A DNA stretch of 17,593 nucleotides, from NCBI GenBank assembly GCA_964449175.1, contig CAYUYH010000019.1, positions 1-17,593 on the forward strand. The letters are read 5' to 3'. The position numbers and the translations under genes were made by a program. Numbering within the stretch: the stretch's first letter is position 1; every line of letters starts with the position of its first letter. Under the pieces are notes generated by a model, which did not search any database, was not told the DNA's origin, and saw only the letters and a list, made by a program, of their open reading frames with translations. The stretch is from CAYUYH01 sp964449175. GTDB taxonomy: Bacteria > Planctomycetota > Phycisphaerae > SM23-33. Positions 1 to 5,613 of this stretch are shown here, piece by piece.

Positions 1-267
1 GCACTTGGCCGGGTGGGACATGCGGAACGCCTCGCTGACCGTGCCGACGTCCCTGTAGGTGTCGACGAGCTGGGCGCGGGCGGGATTGTAGCTGCTCAAC
101 CCCGCGGCGAGTTGCCCGCGGTTCTGGAGGTCCAGCAGCATGCCCGGCACGATGGCCGTCACGTCCCCGTTTGCGATAGCCCTGCTTGCGGCGCCCGCGG
201 GCCCGGCCGGTGAGTCCAGCCAGCAGACAGCCACCACGCCGCATTCGTGACGCAACTCGTCGCTCAA
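1..267 (-). CDS. purF: Amidophosphoribosyltransferase-like class II glutamine amidotransferase, N-terminal fragment
   Basis: The gene is open at the left edge; 89 residues are visible. The family transfers the glutamine amide nitrogen to PRPP, the first committed step of purine synthesis, in the cytoplasm. The frame begins M-S-D-E-L-R-H-E-C-G-V-V: Cys9 would be the N-terminal nucleophile exposed after removal of a short propeptide, as in Bacillus-type PurF. Further on are NRGQLAAGL (the conserved RGQ..aG motif) and DVGTVSEAF, matching the G-L-V-S-x-V-F stretch of PurF rather than GlmS or AsnB. The start is TTG at 267-265, chosen because GGAG of a purine-rich GGAGAGAGG lies 7 nt upstream and the catalytic Cys follows directly; no ATG fits. 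The linker between ECG and NRGQ is rather long (Ala/Gly/Pro-rich), which could mark a PurF paralogue. The PRPP-binding half is outside the window. Confidence 0.7.
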   Translation of the reverse strand, partial: MSDELRHECGVVAVCWLDSPAGPAGAASRAIANGDVTAIVPGMLLDLQNRGQLAAGLSSYNPARAQLVDTYRDVGTVSEAFRMSHPAKC

Positions 268-417
268 CGCCTCTCTCCGCCGCCTGACGGCAGGGGTGTC
301 ACTTGCTCGGACGCGGAGATCATACAACACCCGCCCGCCTCCTAGATACCCCCATGCCGGTAAAAGGCAGGATAAGCGTGGCTAATCCTCCCGACGACAA
401 TAGCCGGGAGCCCGTGC
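268..417. other. Intergenic leader of the purF-like gene
   Basis: No gene is supported here on either strand. On the minus strand a TATGAT hexamer (plus positions 319-324) matches a -10 box at 5 of 6 bases and would give a leader of about 45 nt before the TTG start. No convincing -35 element lies 16-18 nt upstream of it, so the promoter is only a weak candidate. Confidence 0.3.
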
Positions 418-539
418 CCAGTAGTCAGGAGCCAGTAAGAACGCGGCGGGCCCGCTTGCGGTGAGCCTGTCGAACCGCTGCTCCGCCGCCTGGGTTCTCT
501 CTTCACTGGCTACTGACTACTGGATACCGGGTACTCGCT
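418..539. repeat. Composite intergenic repeat: heptamer runs in a 19-bp inverted repeat around a REP-like core
   Basis: Arms 418-436 and 505-523 are inverted copies matching at 18 of 19 bases, 68 nt apart; the left arm reads CCAGTAGTCAGGAGCCAGT. The right arm continues as a degenerate period-7 series to 539, with units of the type ACTGGCT and ACTGACT, the later units diverging (ACCGGGT, ACTCGCT). Between the arms lie the 10-bp palindrome GCGGGCCCGC (446-455) and a piece whose minus strand reads GGTTCGACAGGCTCACC, with short arms GCGGT (458-462) and ACCGC (474-478). From memory, similar TTCGACAGGCTCA pieces recur between genes in many environmental genomes. The block begins 2 nt beyond the stop codon of the VIT/VWA gene and could form a very large hairpin in its 3' end, but no T-run follows. 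Confidence 0.6.
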
Positions 540-541
540 TC

Positions 542-2800
542 TCACCGGATGCGGTACATCTGTCCGCGGAGTTGGATCACCAGCTCCTCGTCCGGCTGCT
601 GGCTGGCCAGCACCTGGTTCTCGGCGACGGTGTTGGCCCGCACCAACTCGAAGTACTCCTCGCTGAACCGCTCGACGGTCTTCACGTCGTCGGCGTTGTC
701 CAGGTCCACCTTCGCGGCATTGGAGGCCACCCACACGTTGCCTCTGCGACGGTAGACGCCCTGATTGCCGACCTGGCGGACGTTGGCCAACGTGGTGACC
801 TTCCCGGCCTCGTAGGCGTCGGCCTGGCCCACCGTGAAGCCATACTGCGCAGCGCCCCTGGCGCCCGACGCCGCCGGGGCATTCACGGCCCGCGCGAGCA
901 TCTGGCGGTTGACGGCATTGGTCTGCCCGGCCAGACCCTCGATGCCCTCCGCCAGCACCTGGGTGTCGGCCAGCGCCAGGCGGCGCAGCTCGTCCCTGTT
1001 GCTCAGGCGGGTCTCCTCGTCGGCCAGGAAGCTGGTGTACGGCGTGATGATGCCGTGTTTCATGCTGAGTGAGACCAGCTCGTCGACGACCTCCTTGCTC
1101 TCGCCGTTGAGCTGAATCTGGTCGAGCAGCCAGCCGACGCGCCGCACGGCCCAGATCTGCTCGACGAAGGCGTGGCGGGCATCATTCTTGCCCGGCCCGG
1201 CGACGATAATGGGATAGTCGAACGTCCGGTCCTTCCCCTCGTAGGCGCCTGTGATCGCCAGGTGTGTCTCCATCGTGCCGCCCAACAGGACATCGCGAAA
1301 CGAATTGCGGTCCAGCCGACCCATGACGACCAGTTGGTCGCCTTCGAACAGGTCGCCCAGCTCGCGCGGGTACATGTCGCGAATGGCCAGGCCTTTGATC
1401 TCCATCTTCAGGCCGGTCATCACGGGGTTGCGAATCTTGGAGTAGAAGGCGGAGACCTTCGACTCGATGGGCTCTTTGGGCTTGACATACTCGCTACGGC
1501 CGCCGTTGGCCCCCACGAGCTTGTCCAGCAGCCGGACGTTCACGTCATAGCCGACGCCGAAGGCGAACAGCCTCGCGCCCCAGCCGTTGTGGGCGCTCGT
1601 ATTCGCGATGATCCTGGTCTCGTCCCGCTCGCCGACAGTCGGCAGGCCGTCAGTCAGAAAGATGATGTATCTCGGCCGGGCGTCCGGTGCGTCCGCGCCG
1701 CTCGGCCAGTGCTTCTCAAGGGCCGTTTGGAGCGCCTCGTGGATGTTCGTCCCGCCCCCGGCGCTGACCCGTGCGAGCAAGTCGCGCGCCTCCTCGAGGT
1801 GCTCGGCGTCGCCCGCGACGAGCGCGTCGAAGAACGGCGCCACCGAGTCGCTGTAGGCGACGATGTTGAACCGATCCTCGGCGTTGAGGTTGTTCAGGAC
1901 GAACTCGACGGCCGCCTTGGCCTGGCGGATCTTCTCGCCGCTCATCGAGCCGCTACGGTCCAGCACGACGACGATGTCCTTGGCCGCGACCGTCTGGCTC
2001 GCCGTCCGCGGGTTCGGACTGATCAGGGCCAGGAAGTAGCCGTCGTCATCATCGTCCGGCCAGGTGGTCAGCAGCGTGGCGCCGATGTTCTCGTCGGCGG
2101 CCTTGTAGAACACCTGGAAGTCGTGTGCCGGCAGGGCGCCTTTCTCGTGGTAGGTCGCCACGACGCGTCGCGGGCCCTTGCGGTCCACGCTCAGGTCGTG
2201 AGTGGGGGAGTAGACGGCCGTGATGTCGGAAGCCGTCTTGATGTCCACCGTCACCCGCACGTCCTCGATCTCCTTGGCCGAGAACTTCTCGGTGTTCAGC
2301 GGGTACCACACCTCCACCGCGCCAGAGTCCTTCTTGCAGACGCAGGTGTAGTGGACGATCACCTTGGCCGGCTTGCCGCGCTCCAGCGGAAACGCCCGCG
2401 TCTTGTATAGGCCGAACCCAACGTACTCCAGCAGGGCGGGGTCCTTCTTGCGGCGGACGATATCCTCGTATATCTTGCGAGCCTCGTCGGCCTTGAGCAG
2501 CCGGGCGGCGAAGTCCTCGCCGTTGACGCTGAGCGTCATCGAGTCGATGGCCGCGCCCGGCGGGACCGGGAAGAGATACTCCACCTCGATCATGCCGCGC
2601 GAGGTGTTGACGAACTCCTGGTCGATGGTGACCGAGGCGACCTGGTCGCGCACGACGATGTCGACGTGGTGGTACTTCACGGCCCAGTCGCCGCGGACAC
2701 GCAGCTCCGGGCGGACCGGCACGATCATGCCGTCGGCCAACGCGCCCCCGGCGGCGAGGCAGATGACCACGCACACGGTGAGAATGGCTGTCCTGTTCAT
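542..2800 (-). CDS. Secreted VIT domain / von Willebrand factor A domain protein
   Basis: A 752-residue exported protein resembling inter-alpha-trypsin-inhibitor heavy chains; the bacterial function is unknown, probably metal-dependent binding of a protein ligand outside the cytoplasm. Residues 1-22 are a signal peptide ending A-L-A. A VIT domain covers about 35-170, with Y-L-F-P-V-P-P near 75-81, the K-A-D-E-A-R-K-I-Y-E helix near 103-112 and a T-C-V-C pair at 152-155. The VWA domain covers about 273-450 and has an intact MIDAS: DRSGS at 281-285, T351 in GGGTN and D384 in FLTDG. The remaining C-terminal 300 residues match no domain I can name. The start is the ATG at 2800 because a strong Shine-Dalgarno, GGAGAGG, lies 5 nt upstream and the signal peptide begins there; a longer frame to 2947 would run through the promoter. 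The gene is divergent from the ECF sigma gene and probably controlled by it. Confidence 0.9.
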   Translation of the reverse strand: MNRTAILTVCVVICLAAGGALADGMIVPVRPELRVRGDWAVKYHHVDIVVRDQVASVTIDQEFVNTSRGMIEVEYLFPVPPGAAIDSMTLSVNGEDFAARLLKADEARKIYEDIVRRKKDPALLEYVGFGLYKTRAFPLERGKPAKVIVHYTCVCKKDSGAVEVWYPLNTEKFSAKEIEDVRVTVDIKTASDITAVYSPTHDLSVDRKGPRRVVATYHEKGALPAHDFQVFYKAADENIGATLLTTWPDDDDDGYFLALISPNPRTASQTVAAKDIVVVLDRSGSMSGEKIRQAKAAVEFVLNNLNAEDRFNIVAYSDSVAPFFDALVAGDAEHLEEARDLLARVSAGGGTNIHEALQTALEKHWPSGADAPDARPRYIIFLTDGLPTVGERDETRIIANTSAHNGWGARLFAFGVGYDVNVRLLDKLVGANGGRSEYVKPKEPIESKVSAFYSKIRNPVMTGLKMEIKGLAIRDMYPRELGDLFEGDQLVVMGRLDRNSFRDVLLGGTMETHLAITGAYEGKDRTFDYPIIVAGPGKNDARHAFVEQIWAVRRVGWLLDQIQLNGESKEVVDELVSLSMKHGIITPYTSFLADEETRLSNRDELRRLALADTQVLAEGIEGLAGQTNAVNRQMLARAVNAPAASGARGAAQYGFTVGQADAYEAGKVTTLANVRQVGNQGVYRRRGNVWVASNAAKVDLDNADDVKTVERFSEEYFELVRANTVAENQVLASQQPDEELVIQLRGQMYRIR

Positions 2801-2816
2801 GATTTCCTCTCCATTC

Positions 2817-2833
2817 CCGGGCACTCCGCCCGG
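2817..2833 (-). promoter_or_regulatory. Hairpin in the 5' UTR of the VIT/VWA gene
   Basis: CCGGGC (2817-2822) and GCCCGG (2828-2833) form a perfect 6-bp GC stem with a 5-nt loop. In the mRNA the stem ends about 5 nt before the GGAGAGG ribosome site. It could affect translation or transcript stability. There is no T-run, so it is not a terminator. Confidence 0.4.
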
Positions 2834-2844
2834 CTGACCATTTG

Positions 2845-2869
2845 GACGCCCAACCCGCCCGAAGGTTCC
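2845..2869 (-). promoter_or_regulatory. Candidate ECF-type promoter of the VIT/VWA gene
   Basis: Read on the minus strand, GGAACC (2869-2864) is followed after 15 nt by CGTC (2848-2845). A GGAAC -35 with a CGTC-like -10 is the general pattern of ECF promoters. The predicted transcript start near 2838 gives a leader of about 38 nt. The -35 lies inside GAAGGTTC, one arm of an inverted repeat whose other arm (2884-2891) faces the sigma gene. No sigma-70 alternative is obvious. Confidence 0.45.
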
Positions 2870-2882
2870 CGCGGAAGTCCCT

Positions 2883-2908
2883 TGAACCTTCCCCTGTCGC
2901 CATGCGAC
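2883..2908 (+). promoter_or_regulatory. Candidate ECF-type promoter of the sigma factor operon (autoregulation)
   Basis: TGAACC (2883-2888) inside GAACCTTC is followed after 16 nt by CGAC (2905-2908), a weaker version of the pattern on the opposite strand. The arm GAACCTTC at 2884-2891 is the exact inverse of 2861-2868. Transcription would begin near 2915, downstream of the upstream-most possible TTG codon (2910), which supports translation starting at 2949. Confidence 0.4.
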
Positions 2909-2948
2909 CTTGATACTGGAACGGCGTCGCCGAGATCTGGAGACCAAG

Positions 2949-3503
2949 TTGGGCGCGGACAGAGAGGCAATCTATGCAGAGCTGCTTGCCCTGCGGTGCA
3001 AGCGTGGCGACAGGCAGGCGTTTGCCGAGCTCGTCGCCCACTGGGAAGGCAGGCTCTACTACTACGTCCGTCGGCTGGTCGGCAAGGAGGAAGACGCCTG
3101 GGACGTGCTCCAGCAGACGTGGATGGCCGTTTTCAGGGGCATCGCCCGACTCAAGGATGCCCGTAGTCTTCCGGCTTGGCTGTACCGCGTCGCCCGCAAC
3201 ACGGCCTACAGCCACCTGCGGGCCAGCAGCCGCGAGCACGCGCACCTGGACGACCCTGGCGACGTATCGGCAATCGAGGCGTCCGACGACAACTTCACCG
3301 CTGAGGATGCTGAACAGGTCCACCACGCGATGGACCGGATATCGCTGCCTCACAAGGAGGCGCTCACGCTGTTCCTGCTGGAGGACCTGACCATGGAGCA
3401 GATGGCCGACGTGCTGGGCATCCCGCTGGGGACGGTCAAGTCGCGGCTGTACCACGCCAAGCGCGCCCTGCGGGCCGTGCTGGAGCAGGAGGAAGGACAA
3501 TGA
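2949..3503 (+). CDS. ECF-family RNA polymerase sigma factor
   Basis: With a TTG start at 2949 the protein has 184 residues, usual for the family. Region sigma-2 covers about 17-88, including DAWDVLQQTW (49-58; -10 recognition and core binding) and WLYRVARNTAYSHLR. After an acidic linker (100-118), sigma-4 covers about 120-175 with the helix-turn-helix LTMEQMADVLGIPLGTVKSR, which reads the -35. The start is preferred over an in-frame TTG at 2910 because GGAG (2939-2942) sits 6 nt upstream and the predicted transcript starts after 2910. The stop overlaps the next ATG (ATGA), so the two proteins are probably translationally coupled. It should direct polymerase to stress- or envelope-responsive promoters, likely including its own and that of the VIT/VWA gene; the signal is unknown. 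Confidence 0.9.
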   Translation: MGADREAIYAELLALRCKRGDRQAFAELVAHWEGRLYYYVRRLVGKEEDAWDVLQQTWMAVFRGIARLKDARSLPAWLYRVARNTAYSHLRASSREHAHLDDPGDVSAIEASDDNFTAEDAEQVHHAMDRISLPHKEALTLFLLEDLTMEQMADVLGIPLGTVKSRLYHAKRALRAVLEQEEGQ

Positions 3504-4072
3504 ACGATACGCGAGAGACATTCCGCGACAGGCTCATCGAGCTGGAGCAGACTACGCCCGCCCTGAGAGCCAAGTATGAGAAGGAGATGAAAGCCGTGTT
3601 CGAGCAGAAACTCACCAAGCCCCGCAAGGTTGCCTTGGCGGCCTCCGGAGTCATGGGCATCGGATTCCTCATGCTGTTTGGCACCCTCGCGATCATCGCG
3701 CCTGCGGAGTTCCCGTTGCCGGCGCGCCTGACGTTTGCCGCGGGGGCTGCCTTCGGTCTGGCGTGGGCGATCCTGGCCGGGATGATCATTCGGCGGGGCT
3801 CCTTCCGCCGCATCGCGCATTCCAAGGCTTTCGCTGGCCTTGTATGGGGCATAGTTGTGATCGTCGCGATCGCAGCGATGCTGCTGGGCAATGAACATCC
3901 CAGCATCGTCGGCGTGACAATGCTCTGTAGCGCTCTAGTCTTCCTCGTCGGGGCAGGGGTGGGCGTGGTCGCCTCACGGATCGAGCAGTCGGAGGTTCGG
4001 ACACGCGGGAAGCTGCTAGAGCTCGAGTTGCGCCTCGCAGAACTGGCGGAGAAGCTCCCAGACAAGAAATGA
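3500..4072 (+). CDS. Four-helix membrane protein, putative anti-sigma factor
   Basis: A 190-residue protein with no domain I recognise by name. It has a charged cytoplasmic N-terminus (1-42; R-D-R-L-I-E-L-E-Q-T-T-P-A-L-R-A-K-Y) and four hydrophobic segments at about 44-66, 73-96, 111-129 and 135-159. A charged helix follows at 160-187 (L-E-L-E-L-R-L-A-E-L-A-E), able to form a coiled coil. Its ATG overlaps the stop of the sigma factor gene. Membrane proteins co-encoded with an ECF factor usually hold it inactive at the membrane, so an anti-sigma or sensor role is likely, although no zinc-binding anti-sigma motif (HxxxCxxC) is present. The gene ends 10 nt before the convergent trpS stop, leaving no room for a separate terminator. 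Confidence 0.7.
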   Translation: MNDTRETFRDRLIELEQTTPALRAKYEKEMKAVFEQKLTKPRKVALAASGVMGIGFLMLFGTLAIIAPAEFPLPARLTFAAGAAFGLAWAILAGMIIRRGSFRRIAHSKAFAGLVWGIVVIVAIAAMLLGNEHPSIVGVTMLCSALVFLVGAGVGVVASRIEQSEVRTRGKLLELELRLAELAEKLPDKK

Positions 4073-4082
4073 CCGGTGAAAG

Positions 4083-5060
4083 TTACGGATTTGTGATGAT
4101 GCCGCAGACTCTGCGGACGCGGTCGATGGTGGCCGCTGCGACCTCGCGGGCCTTTCGCCCGCCGTCGCGCAGCACGTCGCGGACGTAGTCGGGGGTCTTT
4201 TCGATCTGGGCGTAACGATCCCGCGCGGCGGCGAACTGCTCGTTGATCAGCTCGGCCAGGCGCTTCTTGGCGTGGCCGTAGCCGTATCCGCCCGCTCGAT
4301 ACTTGCCCGCGATCTCCTCGGCCTCAGCCTCCGAGGCGAGCAGCTTCAGCAGCGCGTACACGTTGCACTGCTCGGGGGCCTTGGGGTCGGCCAGCGGCGT
4401 GGAGTCGGTCACGATCTGAGCGCACCGCTTGGCCGTTTGCTTCGCGGTGGCCATGATCTCGATCGTGTTGTCGTAGCTCTTGGACATCTTCTGCCCGTCG
4501 ATGCCGGGCACGATAGCGACCTCCGGCAGGATGTACGCCTCGGGCAGGACCATCGCCTCGCTGCCGTAGGCGCGGTTGAACCGCCCGGCCAGGTCGCGGG
4601 TCATCTCGATGTGCTGCTTCTGGTCGGCCCCGACGGGCACGAGGTTGGAGTCGTAGATCAGGATGTCGGCCGCCTGGAGCACGGGGTAGTCCATCAGGCC
4701 CATGTTGGCGGGCAGGCCGCGGGCGACCTTGTCCTTATAGCTGGTGGCCTTGTCCATCATGCTCACCGGGCAGACGCAGTTGAGGATCCAGCACAGCTCG
4801 GTCACCTGCGGCACATCGCTCTGGCAGAAGAAGACGGTCTTCTCGACGTCCAGGCCGAGGGCGAGGTACACCATGGCCACGTGGAGCGTGATCTCCTCCA
4901 GCTCGGCCTTGGGGGGGAGGGCGGTCATCGCGTGGTAGTTGGCGATGAAGTAGAAGCACTCGTGCCCCGCGTCCAGCAGGGCCAGGTGCTGGCGGATGGC
5001 GCCGAAGTAGTTGCCGACGTGCAACTTGCCCGATGGTTGGATTCCCGAAAGCACTCTCAT
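4083..5060 (-). CDS. trpS: Tryptophan--tRNA ligase
   Basis: A cytoplasmic class I aminoacyl-tRNA synthetase that joins tryptophan to tRNA-Trp using ATP. At 325 residues it is the usual bacterial length and complete. The HIGH-type signature is P-S-G-K-L-H-V-G-N at 9-17, and the KMSKS loop is intact at 191-195. D-Y-P-V-L-Q-A-A-D-I-L (124-134), with V-G-A-D-Q-K-Q-H (143-150), is the tryptophan/ATP pocket block of TrpS and separates it from TyrS. The anticodon-binding helical domain occupies the C-terminal third. The ATG at 5060 gives an N-terminus that begins right at the first Rossmann strand, M-R-V-L-S-G-I-Q-P. There is little Shine-Dalgarno match before it, and a predicted promoter lies so close that the mRNA may be nearly leaderless. 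Confidence 0.97.
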   Translation of the reverse strand: MRVLSGIQPSGKLHVGNYFGAIRQHLALLDAGHECFYFIANYHAMTALPPKAELEEITLHVAMVYLALGLDVEKTVFFCQSDVPQVTELCWILNCVCPVSMMDKATSYKDKVARGLPANMGLMDYPVLQAADILIYDSNLVPVGADQKQHIEMTRDLAGRFNRAYGSEAMVLPEAYILPEVAIVPGIDGQKMSKSYDNTIEIMATAKQTAKRCAQIVTDSTPLADPKAPEQCNVYALLKLLASEAEAEEIAGKYRAGGYGYGHAKKRLAELINEQFAAARDRYAQIEKTPDYVRDVLRDGGRKAREVAAATIDRVRRVCGIITNP

Positions 5061-5069
5061 GGTCCCGAG

Positions 5070-5098
5070 ATGGTAGGCCGCCCGCGCAGGCGTGTCAA
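5070..5098 (-). promoter_or_regulatory. Sigma-70 type promoter of trpS
   Basis: On the minus strand a perfect TTGACA (5098-5093) is followed after 17 nt by TACCAT (5075-5070), a 4 of 6 match to the -10 box. The expected transcript start near 5063 lies about 3 nt before the ATG. No tRNA-like T-box leader fits in the space. Confidence 0.6.
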
Positions 5099-5118
5099 TA
5101 CTGCCGGCGAGCGAACAG

Positions 5119-5158
5119 CAGACTGTCAGACTGCTAGGCTGTTCGACTGTTCGGTATG
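5119..5158. repeat. Degenerate octamer array 1 (type NNGACTGT)
   Basis: Four consecutive 8-base units from 5119 to 5150, the first two being CAGACTGT and CAGACTGC, the others TAGGCTGT and TCGACTGT. A fifth, decayed unit runs to 5158. The exact 8-base spacing with drift inside the unit suggests slippage followed by mutation, or a constraint on phase. Confidence 0.55.
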
Positions 5159-5168
5159 GCGGAGCGGA

Positions 5169-5200
5169 CCGGAATACCGGACTGCCGGAATGCCGACAGA
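5169..5200. repeat. Degenerate octamer array 2 (type CCGGAATG)
   Basis: Four consecutive 8-base units. The first is CCGGAATA and the third CCGGAATG; the second and fourth start CCGG and CCGA. The unit length equals that of array 1 although the unit sequence is unrelated. It begins 10 nt after the last decayed unit of array 1. Confidence 0.55.
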
Positions 5201-5242
5201 AGAGGCGACAGGCACTGGGGTGCGGCGCTCCTGCTGTTGCGG

Positions 5243-5282
5243 GTCAACGAGTTAACCGGTCAACGAGTCAACCAGTTGGCAA
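5243..5282. repeat. Degenerate octamer array 3 (type GTCAACGA)
   Basis: Five consecutive 8-base units. The first and third are both GTCAACGA, the second GTTAACCG, the fourth GTCAACCA and the last GTTGGCAA. It is the best preserved of the three period-8 arrays, and further decayed octamers may follow to 5298. Confidence 0.6.
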
Positions 5283-5294
5283 TCGACCGACCAG

Positions 5295-5333
5295 TCCGCC
5301 GAAGCTCGATGCATAGCGAAGAGCGAAGGCGGA
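5295..5333. repeat. REP-like imperfect palindrome
   Basis: TCCGCC (5295-5300) and GGCGGA (5328-5333) pair, as do GCTC (5304-5307) and GAGC (5321-5324), leaving a GAA internal loop on each side and a 13-nt loop. The form (outer GC arm, GAA-type internal loop, second short arm) is that of dispersed intergenic palindromes; from memory, very similar CCGCCGAAGC/GCGAAGGCGG elements are common in environmental bacterial genomes. From 5334 to 5408 nothing else was seen. Confidence 0.5.
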
Positions 5334-5408
5334 TTGACCAATCGGCCGCTCCCCTGTGGTGCACGGGGCAGCTGGCCGCCCCCCTCCGTCGTCCCGGCAC
5401 CGACACAC

Positions 5409-5432
5409 CAAGGAATCTTGCGCTATTCCTTG
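5409..5432 (+). promoter_or_regulatory. Perfect inverted repeat overlapping the padR -35 box
   Basis: CAAGGAAT (5409-5416) and ATTCCTTG (5425-5432) are perfect inverted copies with an 8-base spacer, and the right arm shares three bases with the -35 element at 5430. It may be an operator for a dimeric regulator. It is not a plausible terminator: the stem is AT-rich and no T-run follows. Confidence 0.45.
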
Positions 5433-5459
5433 ACTACCAAGGCAGCCGATGTATAGAAT
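5430..5459 (+). promoter_or_regulatory. Sigma-70 type promoter of the padR operon
   Basis: TTGACT (5430-5435) is followed after 16 nt by TATAGA (5452-5457), or after 18 nt by TAGAAT (5454-5459). Transcription would start around 5464-5467, leaving a leader of about 150 nt before the padR ATG in which no further structure was recognised. Confidence 0.6.
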
Positions 5460-5463
5460 ACAT
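5449..5463 (+). promoter_or_regulatory. PadR-type operator over the -10 box
   Basis: The palindrome ATGTAT-AGA-ATACAT has perfect 6-bp arms. PadR-family repressors typically bind ATGT...ACAT palindromes; here the inner spacing is 7 bases. It covers the -10 element, so binding would block polymerase, consistent with autorepression. Direct copies of AGGCAGCCGA flank it at 5440-5449 and 5464-5473. Confidence 0.6.
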
Positions 5464-5613
5464 AGGCAGCCGAGGCATGCGGTCTGGTGCCGGCGGCGAG
5501 GTGTGGTGGTGGAGCAGGCGAGCAGAGGACGTCTGGCCAGGCCGCTTATCAGAGGAACGCGACGAACACGCGGCGAGGCGATTGGGGCGCGAGATGAAGA
5601 CAAGGAGCATGTG

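Noticed and set aside
418..523. Intrinsic terminator of the VIT/VWA gene
   Set aside because: The arms are 68 nt apart and no T-run follows; a normal terminator has a short loop.
1172..2410. 412-residue open frame on the plus strand
   Set aside because: It lies wholly antisense to the VIT/VWA gene, has no ribosome site and is rich in Val, Gly, Arg and His, as expected from the opposite strand of a GC-rich gene.
2910..2948. TTG at 2910 as the start of the ECF sigma factor
   Set aside because: It has no ribosome site and lies upstream of the predicted transcript start; the TTG at 2949 has GGAG 6 nt before it.
2049..3521. 490-residue open frame on the minus strand through the divergent promoter
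   Set aside because: It overlaps the sigma factor and VIT/VWA genes in other frames, and its translation is Arg/Gly-rich shadow sequence.
5119..5298. CRISPR array
   Set aside because: Units are 8 bases, contiguous and degenerate, with no spacers and no cas genes nearby.
5061..5613. tRNA or small protein gene in the trpS-padR spacer
   Set aside because: No cloverleaf or acceptor/T-arm pattern was found, and the open frames there run across repeats without ribosome sites.
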